A DNA stretch of 64,000 nt from Cupriavidus sp. P-10 (GTDB taxonomy: Bacteria; Pseudomonadota; Gammaproteobacteria; Burkholderiales; Burkholderiaceae): the NCBI RefSeq assembly GCF_003402535.2, contig NZ_AP025172.1, positions 1,550,001 through 1,614,000 of the forward strand, in the 5' to 3' direction. This document shows, one piece after another, positions 26,163 through 34,400 of the stretch. The notes beneath the pieces were generated by a model. That model did no database searches and had not been told where the DNA came from. It was given only the letters and a program-made list of their open reading frames with translations. The position numbers were made by a program, and so were the translations under genes. Position 1 is the stretch's first letter. Every line of letters begins with the position of its first letter.

Positions 26163-27827
26163 TCACCAGTGACGAAAACGCTTGGGCGGGTCATACAGGC
26201 CGCCGGACCAGCGCACGAGGTCCTTGACCGACCTGGCGGCCAGCAAGTCGCGGGTCGCCAGGCGCGGGTCGATGCCGAGGTCTTCCGGCCGCTGCACGAT
26301 GCCCTTGTCGCGCAGGTTTTCCACCTCGCGGCGGTCCCGTGCCAGGCCGACCGGCGTATATCCCGCCACGCCCCGGATGGCCTGCTCCCGCTCGCGCAAG
26401 GTCGCGCACCGGTGCAGGTGGGCGATGCCTTCCTCGGTCACGATATGCGTCACGTCGTCGCCGTAGACCATCACCGGCGGCAAGTCGAGGGCAAAGTCCT
26501 CCTGCAGTTGCCAGGCGTCGAGCCGCTCGACGAAGGTCGGCTGCATCTTCTCGCGGAAGGTCTCCACCAGTTGCACGACGAGCTTGCGCCCGCGCGGCAT
26601 GCGGGACAGTCCCGCCCGGCCCTCCGCCCCCGCCTTCAGCCATCCGGGACTGCTGTGCCGCCGCCCGCGCGACTCGCTGCCGAAGTTCGGCGCGCCGCCG
26701 AAGCCTGCAATGCGGTTAAGCGTTGCGGTGGATGAGTTGCCTTCCAGGTCGATCTGCAGCGTCGAGCCGATGAACAGGTCCGCGTAATGGCCGGCGAGCT
26801 GGCAAAACGCCCGGTTCGACCGCATCGAGCCGTCCGGCCCGGTGAAGAAGACATCGGACCGCTGCGCGACGTACCGCTCCATGCCCAGCTCCGACCCGGC
26901 ACAGTGGATGCCCTTGACGAAGCCCGACTCGATGGCGGGAATCAGTGTCGGGCACGGGTTCACGCTCATGTACTCGCAGATCTTGTCGCGCAGGCCGAGG
27001 GACTCGGCGTAGGTCGGCAGGATCAGCTCGATGGCCGCCGTATCAAAGCCGATACCGTGGTTGAGCCGGCGCACCTGATACGGCGCGTACAGCCCCTTGA
27101 CGACCATCATCGCCATCAGGACTTGCACCTCGCTGATCAGCGCCGGATCACGCGTGAATATCGGCTCAATGTAGTGCGGCTTCGGCGCCTTGACGACGAA
27201 CGACACCCAGTCCGATGGCACGTCGACGCGGGGCAAGACGTCGACGATCTCGTTGACCTGTGCGATCACGATGCCATTCTTGAAGGCGGTGCCTTCGACG
27301 ACTGCCGGCGTGTCCTCGGTGTTCGGCCCGGTATAGAGGTTCCCCTGTGCGTCGGCGCTCTGCGCGGCGACGAACGCCACCCGGGGCGTAAGGTCGACAA
27401 AGTAGCGGCTGTACAGTTCGAGGTAGGTGTGGATCGCGCCAACGCGGATGCGGCCTTCCTTGATCAGCCGGCCCATGCGCACGCCCTGGTCGCCGGAATA
27501 GCAGAAGTCGAGGTCGCGGGCGATGCCGCGCTCGAACACATCCAGGTGCGAGGCCAGCGCCAGGTTGGACTGCACGATATGGAGGTCGTGCACGCGCTGC
27601 GGGTCGGCCTTTGCCAGGCACGCGGACAGGAAATCGGCGTGCTTCTGGTTATTGCCTTCGATGCAGACGCGGTCGCCCGGGCGCAGGATGGTCTCGATCA
27701 GCGCGACGGCGTCAGCCGCATCGACGTGCTTGCCCCGTGCCAGGTGGGCGGCCAGGGCCAATCGGGAGGCCTTGTCGTCGGCCAGCGTGTTCCAGGCGCG
27801 CGGCGCGACCTGTGGTGTCGGATTCAT
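26163..27827 (-). CDS. mdcA: Malonate decarboxylase alpha subunit (acetyl-ACP:malonate carrier transferase)
   Basis: A 554-residue CoA-transferase-like protein. GDRVCIEGNNQKHADFLS, GNLYTGPNTEDTPAVVEG (in part) and ELGMERYVAQRSDVFFTGPDGS (in part) are typical MdcA segments. It exchanges acetyl for malonyl on the carrier MdcC. It starts 14 bases after the stop of the Bug receptor gene, so both share the copy D operator. The length agrees with other MdcA proteins (about 550). Confidence 0.93.
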   Translation of the reverse strand: MNPTPQVAPRAWNTLADDKASRLALAAHLARGKHVDAADAVALIETILRPGDRVCIEGNNQKHADFLSACLAKADPQRVHDLHIVQSNLALASHLDVFERGIARDLDFCYSGDQGVRMGRLIKEGRIRVGAIHTYLELYSRYFVDLTPRVAFVAAQSADAQGNLYTGPNTEDTPAVVEGTAFKNGIVIAQVNEIVDVLPRVDVPSDWVSFVVKAPKPHYIEPIFTRDPALISEVQVLMAMMVVKGLYAPYQVRRLNHGIGFDTAAIELILPTYAESLGLRDKICEYMSVNPCPTLIPAIESGFVKGIHCAGSELGMERYVAQRSDVFFTGPDGSMRSNRAFCQLAGHYADLFIGSTLQIDLEGNSSTATLNRIAGFGGAPNFGSESRGRRHSSPGWLKAGAEGRAGLSRMPRGRKLVVQLVETFREKMQPTFVERLDAWQLQEDFALDLPPVMVYGDDVTHIVTEEGIAHLHRCATLREREQAIRGVAGYTPVGLARDRREVENLRDKGIVQRPEDLGIDPRLATRDLLAARSVKDLVRWSGGLYDPPKRFRHW

Positions 27828-27841
27828 GGTCGGCCGCCTGG

Positions 27842-28828
27842 TCAGGAGTCTAGTGTGATGCCGGCTTCGCGGATGACGGTGCCCCACTTCTTCAGGTCGT
27901 CTCTCGTGAGTTGCGCGACTTCCGCTGGGGAACGTGCGCTGATCTCATCATTGCCCAGTTGCGCCAGCTCCTTGATCACCGCCGGGTCCGCCATGACTTT
28001 CTGTAGTTCGCCCTGTAGCCGGGTAGCCGCCTCCTTGGGCAAGCCCGCTGGCGCGACCATGCTGAAGCGCAACGTCGCCTCGTAGCCCGGCAGGCCGCGT
28101 TCGGCAAGCGTAGGGACCTCCGGCAAGGCAAGCGAGCGCTTTGCCGATGTCACGCCGAGTGCACGCACCTTGCCTGCCGCAATCATCGGCAACGCGGGCC
28201 CGATCGTGGCCATCATGACGGGCACCTGTCCGCCGATCAGGTCCGTCATGGCAGGGCCGGCGCCACGGTACGGAATGTGGTCGAGCGCGACGCCGGCCTT
28301 GCGCTTGAACAGTTCGCCGGCCAGATGGTGCACTGACCCAACCCCCGAGCTGGCGTAGCTGTACTCGCCCGGCTTCGCCTTCCTGAGCAGCGCCACAAGC
28401 TCTTCCACGCTGCTGGCGCGGACATTCGGATTGACGATCAGGGCGAGGCCCGTGGTGCAGACGTAGGACAGGTAGGTGAAGTCCTTGAGCGGGTCGTAGC
28501 CGAGCTTGCGCAGGTTGGGCATGATGCTCATCGGCCCCGAGTCGGTCAGCCCGAGGATGTAGCCATCCGGAGCGGATCGCGCGACGGATTCGGCACCGAT
28601 GGAAGCCCCCGCGCCGGGCTTGTAGTCGCAGACCACAGGCTGTTCCAGATACTGCTCCAGCCGACGGCAGATGATGCGCGCCGTCGCGTCAGTGGAGCCT
28701 CCGGTGGCATAGCCAAGCACGACTTTCAGCGGCTTGCTGGGCCAGGATCTGGCCTGCGCGTGAGGTAGCGCAAGCCATGTGGCCCCCGCCCCCAGAAAAC
28801 GCAACATGTTGCGACGCTCTGGCTTCAT
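27842..28828 (-). CDS. Tripartite tricarboxylate transporter receptor (Bug family), malonate operon
   Basis: A 328-residue periplasmic binding protein of the Bug family, abundant in beta-proteobacteria. The N-terminus has a twin-arginine-like ERRNMLRFLGAGATWL signal ending near AQA; WPSKPLKVVLGYATGGSTD and GAGASIGAESVARSAPDGY are the ligand-binding loops. GGGAGG gives a strong ribosome site. It heads the mdc operon, so malonate or a close dicarboxylate is the probable ligand. The membrane partners (TctA/TctB type) are not in this window. Confidence 0.85.
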   Translation of the reverse strand: MKPERRNMLRFLGAGATWLALPHAQARSWPSKPLKVVLGYATGGSTDATARIICRRLEQYLEQPVVCDYKPGAGASIGAESVARSAPDGYILGLTDSGPMSIMPNLRKLGYDPLKDFTYLSYVCTTGLALIVNPNVRASSVEELVALLRKAKPGEYSYASSGVGSVHHLAGELFKRKAGVALDHIPYRGAGPAMTDLIGGQVPVMMATIGPALPMIAAGKVRALGVTSAKRSLALPEVPTLAERGLPGYEATLRFSMVAPAGLPKEAATRLQGELQKVMADPAVIKELAQLGNDEISARSPAEVAQLTRDDLKKWGTVIREAGITLDS

Positions 28829-28865
28829 CGTCCGCCTCCCTATCTGACATCACTGTTGTCGACTC

Positions 28866-28877
28866 ATAATATATTAG
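28866..28877 (-). promoter_or_regulatory. Shared operator copy D (before the malonate operon)
   Basis: ATAATATATTAG followed by TTGTGTA, 37 bases before the Bug receptor ATG. It matches copies A-C in sequence and orientation and is the only dyad seen before the mdc genes. Confidence 0.68.
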
Positions 28878-29036
28878 TTGTGTATTTATGAATTGAGGGT
28901 CTTCCCTGAGACGATGGCGCCGAAAAAAGGGCGGAGGACGAAGGGCGGAGGACGGAGGGCGGCGGCTGGACGGAAGCCGGTCGTCAGGGCCCCTTCCAGG
29001 CGTACGATCGAACGCTTCCCAGAACCAGCATTGAAG

Positions 29037-29174
29037 GGAAGCGGAAGCGGGAGCGGAAGCGGAAGCGGAAGCGGAAGCGGAAGCGGAAGCGGAAGCGGAA
29101 GCGGAAGCGGAAGCGGAAGCGGAAGCGGAAGCGGAAGCGGAAGCGGAAGCGGAAGCGGAAGCGGAAGCGGGAGT
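29037..29174. repeat. Hexanucleotide (GGAAGC) tandem repeat, about 22 copies
   Basis: Twenty-two full units of GGAAGC run without a break from 29037 to 29168; the third has A changed to G, and a degenerate unit follows. One strand is purine-rich. The tract lies between two operons rather than inside a known gene. Confidence 0.92.
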
Positions 29175-29318
29175 GTCGCGCCATCTCGATCAGGCGCAAG
29201 AGCTGGTGAAGGCCGCCCCTCTCGACAAGTCTGAGGTTTTTAACGCTCCCCACCGGGTGCGGCGGACGATGCCGTCGGCATGGGCCCGCGTGTCCGCAAC
29301 CCGGCGGGTTGGTAGGCC

Positions 29319-30233
29319 TCAGGACGAACGCTGGTCCTTGGGCTTGTAGTTGTCGACCTGGTTGGCCGATTCGAAGCTGGCGCGGTTCAGGCTGAGGAAG
29401 GACTCCGCGGAAAACGGTGCCTGCAGTTCGCGCACCACGTCGGCACCGCCCGAGCGGAGGCGGTCCCAGGTGGTGTTGAGCTTGTTGTCGTGATGCACGC
29501 AGAAGTCGCCGCAGTCCTTGTGGTGGGACATGATGATGGCGGCCACCTGGGTCTTGGCGGCCGGCGTCGCCGCAGAGTTGGCCAGGTAGTCCTCGGCCCT
29601 GGCGGACTCAAGGAAGTGCTCGCGCACCTGGTTCTTGTAGTCGGTCACGCTGCTGCGGCATTGCTGCGACCAGGTCGAGCAGGCGCTCAGCAGCGCCTGG
29701 AGTTCGGCAACCTTGGTGTCGAAGATATCGAGGCGCCGCTCAGCCTGCGCGACCTTGAGGGCCAGGTCCAGCTTGCCGGCGCAGCGCGCGGTGCCGTTTT
29801 CCGTGCCCACGCGTCCGGTTGCGTTCCACGCGTCGCCGGCGATCTTCATCTCTTCCACCGAATGGGTCACCTTGAAACGGTAGCGGTCCATGTCGGCGAC
29901 GCTCGCTTCCTTGAGCGAGAACTTGACATGCTCCTCCACCGTGATCGGCCCTCCCCTGTTCAGCTTGCGGGTATGCAGGTAGCTGCGCAGCTTGCCTTCG
30001 ACAGCCGTCTCGGCCTGCGAGATCAGGCCGCCGATCACGGGGATTGGGATCAGGCTCAGCGAGGCCCGGCCGATCGCAGTCAGCCCGCCCAGCGCCTTGG
30101 AGGCAAAAGAACCCTTTGAGTTGATCGCGCTGCGCAGGCCATGGAAGCGAGACGAATGCCCGATCCGGGCCAGAACGCCTTTGTTGGAAACCTTCTCGGC
30201 TGCATAGACCCAGATGTCGCGAGTTGTCGGCAT
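29319..30233 (-). CDS. Hypothetical protein at the end of the T6SS operon
   Basis: A 304-residue protein that I do not recognise. It has no signal peptide. Residues 45-75 include a hydrophobic Ile/Pro/Gly stretch (SLIPIPVIGGLI) that might insert in a membrane. The middle (about 150-215) is helical and charged, and the C-terminal half has spaced cysteines (SACSTW...QQC and KDCGDFC). AAGGAC precedes the ATG. It lies 52 bases after tssA in the same direction, so it is probably transcribed with the secretion genes; an accessory protein or secreted effector are both possible. Confidence 0.6.
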   Translation of the reverse strand: MPTTRDIWVYAAEKVSNKGVLARIGHSSRFHGLRSAINSKGSFASKALGGLTAIGRASLSLIPIPVIGGLISQAETAVEGKLRSYLHTRKLNRGGPITVEEHVKFSLKEASVADMDRYRFKVTHSVEEMKIAGDAWNATGRVGTENGTARCAGKLDLALKVAQAERRLDIFDTKVAELQALLSACSTWSQQCRSSVTDYKNQVREHFLESARAEDYLANSAATPAAKTQVAAIIMSHHKDCGDFCVHHDNKLNTTWDRLRSGGADVVRELQAPFSAESFLSLNRASFESANQVDNYKPKDQRSS

Positions 30234-30285
30234 GGTTGTTGTCCTTAAGAAAAACGGTGTTTCCGCATGGATTCGACGGTTCCGG

Positions 30286-31437
30286 CTATTGCTGTTCCAG
30301 CAACGCCAGGTAGCGATGGACGTCGCCGTCCTCGCGCAGGATGTCGCGCATCAGCTCCGCAAGCGGCATCTGGCCCCAGCTCACCGCGCGCCTGAGCAGG
30401 TAGGGCGTGGGGCTGTGCGGCTCGTGCTGCGCCAGGAAATCCGCGACTTCCTCGAGCAGCCGGTAGGCATGGGCCCGGTTCGCAATGCCGTTCGCCGGGT
30501 GGCCGGCGGCCAACCCGGCGCCAGCCCCCGGGACCGCGGGCAAGGGTTGGGCCGCAGCCCGTATCGGCTCCTGCCATTCATTCATGCTGGCCTCCGTTGC
30601 AATGTCCGCCGCGGCATCCATGACGGCCGGCGCGCCGGCGTCCGGCGCCTGTGCCTGCGGCACCTCGTCATACCCCTGCAGCAACGCGGCGACAGCACGC
30701 TGCAGGCGCTGCAGCGCTTCCGGCACGCGCCGCAGGCTGGGGGCATCGCCGCCAAGCCGGGCATCGATGGCGAGATCGAACTCGTGCCAACGCTGCATGG
30801 CATCCTCGAGCTGGCGCCGCATTGCCACCAGCGCAGCCTGGTTGCGCCCCTCGCCGGCGCGCCGCACCAGGTTGTCGCGGCTCAGCCCCTCCTCGCCGCC
30901 CGTGGCCGTCCGTTCCCAGCGCTCCAGAGAGACCGCCGGCACATCCAGGTCGGGCAAGGTCAGCAGCGGCACGTGCAGCGTCAGCACCAGCGGCAGCATT
31001 TCGTTGAGCCAGGCGAAGGGCGCGCAGCGCGCGTCGCTGTCGCCATCCTCGATGGCGGGATGGGCGTCGTCCCAGTAGTGCTGCGCCAGCGCGCTGAGCG
31101 CGCGCGTGCCGGCCACAAACCCGGCCACGCCGTGCATGTGGGTCCAGGCCTCGCACAGCCAGGCGGCCAGCTGGAAGTCCTTGCTGCGCCCGACCAGCGC
31201 CTCGCTGCACAGCGCGGCCACACGGCCCCAGTCGGCCTTGGCCAGCGGGCGCTCCCACTCGCCCATGGGCAGGGTGGCGTCATCCTGGTGCCGCGCGGCG
31301 CGGATTGCCGGATAGAGCGGGTCGTAGCGCAGCGAGATGCCGGCAGGCGCGTCGCCCGGGACCGGGCTGATCAGGGTTTCAAGGTCCAGCGGCGGCATGC
31401 CCGCGGCCTCGGCAAGATTCGGCGGTCTCATGGTCAT
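30286..31437 (-). CDS. tssA: T6SS protein TssA
   Basis: A 383-residue protein whose first 200 residues match the ImpA N-terminal domain: PLDLETLISPVPGDAPAG at the start and LAAWLCEAWTHMHGVAGF in the helical core. TssA caps the growing sheath and links it to the baseplate and membrane complex. The linker after residue 230 is Ala/Pro/Gly rich, and the last 70 residues form the short C-terminal domain ending with DVHRYLALLEQQ. It follows tssM by seven bases. The short C-terminal domain suggests the class without a VasJ extension. Confidence 0.88.
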   Translation of the reverse strand: MTMRPPNLAEAAGMPPLDLETLISPVPGDAPAGISLRYDPLYPAIRAARHQDDATLPMGEWERPLAKADWGRVAALCSEALVGRSKDFQLAAWLCEAWTHMHGVAGFVAGTRALSALAQHYWDDAHPAIEDGDSDARCAPFAWLNEMLPLVLTLHVPLLTLPDLDVPAVSLERWERTATGGEEGLSRDNLVRRAGEGRNQAALVAMRRQLEDAMQRWHEFDLAIDARLGGDAPSLRRVPEALQRLQRAVAALLQGYDEVPQAQAPDAGAPAVMDAAADIATEASMNEWQEPIRAAAQPLPAVPGAGAGLAAGHPANGIANRAHAYRLLEEVADFLAQHEPHSPTPYLLRRAVSWGQMPLAELMRDILREDGDVHRYLALLEQQ

Positions 31438-31444
31438 AGCGATC

Positions 31445-34400
31445 TCACAGCGGGGTCCAGTCGGGAGCTTTGGTCGGGAAGCTGCGCGGCCACGGCAGCG
31501 GCGTCTTCTTGCCGGCCGGGGTCAGTGCCATGCGCAGGAACACGCGGCCCTGCCCCTGCTTCGGCACGGCGCTCAGATCTGCCGGCGTGGCCGACGCCAG
31601 CGGGAAATCGAAGCGCAGCAGCGACGCGGCACCCTCGGCGCGCAGCGAAGGATCCGCCACGCGCTGGCGCCCGATAAACGAAATAAGCGCCCAGGGATCG
31701 GCAAAGCGCCAGGTCATCGACCTGCCGTCGGTGGACAGCGCGCGCTGGCGCGGGTCCGCCGTGGCCTGCAGCGGCGAATCCTTGGCGAAGCGCAGTGTCA
31801 GCATCACCGGCATGCCGTACTCCCAGCGCAGAGAGCGCGGTGCCTCCTGCTGAGACAGGCTCTGCGCGCCGATGCTCAGGCTCCAGTCGATGATCTGGTT
31901 GCCGGCCAGTTCGGCACCGCGATTGACACGGAAGTCGACGTTGACGTCGTAGCCGCCGGGCGTGCTGTCATCCACCGGATACAGCGGTGAAAGCAGCGTC
32001 CTGACCTGCTCGAAGTTGTCGATGAACTGGTGCACTGGCATGCCTGCGGACACGCCCTTGAGCGGCCCGTCGCCGCGTGGCTCGCGATAGACCGCCGAGA
32101 CCTGCTCGTAGCGCTTGAGCACGCGACCGAGCTCGCCGTAGTCCGCCATGGTTTGCTCGGCCGGGCTGGCCCCGCCCTGCACGGCCGCGCCAAAGGGCGC
32201 GTGCCCCGCCACGCGTTCGTTGAAGGTCGCGGAGAAGCCGTCCCACTGGCGCTGCAGCTCGGCGAAGTACCCCTGCGCGCAGCGCGCCAGCAAGCCCTCG
32301 TAGACGCGAGCCTGGAGCGTGGCGAAGTAGTCGTCGGCACCGCGCGGCAGGCGGCTGGCGAAGCGGGCAAAGCAGCCCCCGCGGCCGCCATCGGCGGCCA
32401 TTCCCTGGATGAACTGCTCAAGCATCAGCAGATGGCTGTTCGGGTTCTTCAGCCGGTAGCGCTCGAGGTCGCGCGTGATAGCCAGCCAGCGCTGCGCCAG
32501 CGGCGAAGCGGCATCGCCCGAGTTGAGCACGCCCAGGTAGACCGAGGCCTCGCGCCCCAGCGCCAGTGCGCGCCCCGACTGCTGGTCCAGGTAGGGGCCG
32601 AGCCCGGCCGCGTCGCTCAGGCCGAATGCCGCCAGCATCGGCGACCGGCCGCGGGCATCGCCGCCGGACTGGCGGATTGCATAGAGCTCGGACTGTTGCA
32701 GTGCCTCGTCGACCGCGCGCAGGTGCGCCAGCGCATCGCGCGAGACCAGCGAATCGAGATCCTCCACGCGCGCCGTGGCGTGCATCTCGGCCAGCGCGGC
32801 CTTGATCTTCGCCAGCCGGCCCAGCGCGGCCTCGAAGGCGGCGCTGTCGCTGCCAGTGCTGCCAGTGCTGCCCCCGGCGCCGGCCGGCGCGACCACCGCG
32901 GCGGCCGCTACCTGGTCCATCACCAGCCGGGCGAACTGCGCGTCGATGGTGCGGGCCACCGTATCGCGCGAGGCGCCCGGCAGGTCGGCCAGGCCCTCGC
33001 CCACGAAGCGCTTGCGGGTCTCGGCCAGGGCCATCGCCTGGTCGAGCTGCTGGCGGTCCCAGTTCACCACCGTGCCCGCGCTGAGCGCGGGCAGCGGCAG
33101 GTCGCGCGGCGCGGCCATGAAGGGCTGGTTGACCAGCGCGGCCAGGCGGTCGCGCAGCGCCAGCCGTTCGGGCGCCACCGTGTAGCGGCCCTCCTTGTCC
33201 TGCCAGACGATGCCCGGCTCGGGGCCGCTGAAGCGCTGCGCCAGTTCCTCGCGCAGCGCCGCGAAGCCGTCCCGCGCGCGCTCGCGCTGGCGCGCCACCA
33301 GGTCCTCGCCCAGCAGGCGGCTGCGCGCGGCCTGTGCCAGCAGGCGTTCGTAGGCCTGGCCGGGCGCGAACTGCGGCTGGCGCAGCCAGCCGGCCTTGCC
33401 GCCCGCGAGCAGCTCCTGTTGCGTGCCGATGCCCGCCACGATCTCGCGATAGTCGGCCAGCACATGGCTGAAGTCCGTGCCGGCGCCGCCCAGCGCCTCC
33501 AGGCCGCCCCGGACCGATCGTTCTGCCACCAGCAGCGCGTTGTCGCTGAACAGGCGCGCCTCGAGCTGGCGCGCGCCCTTGTCGTAGCTGCAGCGCAGCG
33601 GCTGCAGCACCTGCGCCGGGCCTACCGCGGGCGCGCTGCCGGTCATGGCCTGCGCGCCGCGCCCGGCGCCGCCGTCGGTGCGGAAATATGACAAGGTGCC
33701 GGAGACGTCCCCATGCAGCTCCGCGCCCAGCGCATAGCGCACCACCGTGCGCAGCGCCTCGCTGCGCCCTTCACCGCCGCGTTCCAGACGCTGCAGCGCC
33801 GACAGCGCGGCTTCGAACTGGTCGACCGCCGCCACATACTGCTGCAGCGCGCGCATCTCGGTCAGGTCTTCGATCGCCAGGCTGCGCGGACGGCCCGCGC
33901 CACCCGCGCCACTGCCCGCATCACCGCGCGCGCCCGCGGGCGCCGCGCAGTCGTCGCCGATCACCAGCTCGCCGGTGCTGGGGTCGCGCGCGACACCGGT
34001 GAGCTGGCTGACGCGCGCCAGCAGCTCGCGGTGGATCGTGGGCAGTGCCACCTTGCCGAAGTCGCGCTGGAAGTGCTCGCGCACGCGCCCGTCCAGATCG
34101 TCGAACAGGCTCCAGGAACCCGGCATGAATACGGACCAGGTCGACTGCGCCAGCAGGCGCTGGTTCATGTCGATCAGGCCGAGCGTCTGGCGCCGGTACC
34201 ACTCGGGCGGGAGGTCCTGGCCGGCCTGCGCCGCCTGCGCGCGCTGCTGGCCGGCAGTGCGCAGCCCATCCAGCGCTGCCAGCAGTTCCGCCTTGCGTTG
34301 CCCGAGCTGCCAGGCGTCCACCGCCAGGCCGACACCCCATACCCCCACCAGCGCCACGCCGCCCCAGCGCAGCGCGCGGTGCACCAGCGGACGGGCCAGG

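Larger units (their letters stand above)
28829..29318. other. Intergenic region between the malonate operon and the T6SS cluster
   Basis: About 490 bases with no reliable gene. It holds the copy D operator next to 28866, a 14-bp imperfect tandem repeat of GGGCGGAGGACGAA at 28929-28962, and a hexanucleotide tract at 29037-29174. A small hairpin, CAACCC-GGC-GGGTTG (29297-29311), lies 8 bases past the last T6SS-cluster stop. An open frame from ATG 28914 spans the tract as a Gly-Ser repeat but has no other support. Confidence 0.55.

Noticed and set aside
28878..29234. Open frame with a long Gly-Ser repeat
   Set aside because: The frame is created by the hexanucleotide tract, which is open in several frames; there is no ribosome site or conserved flank. 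Kept as a repeat, not as a gene.
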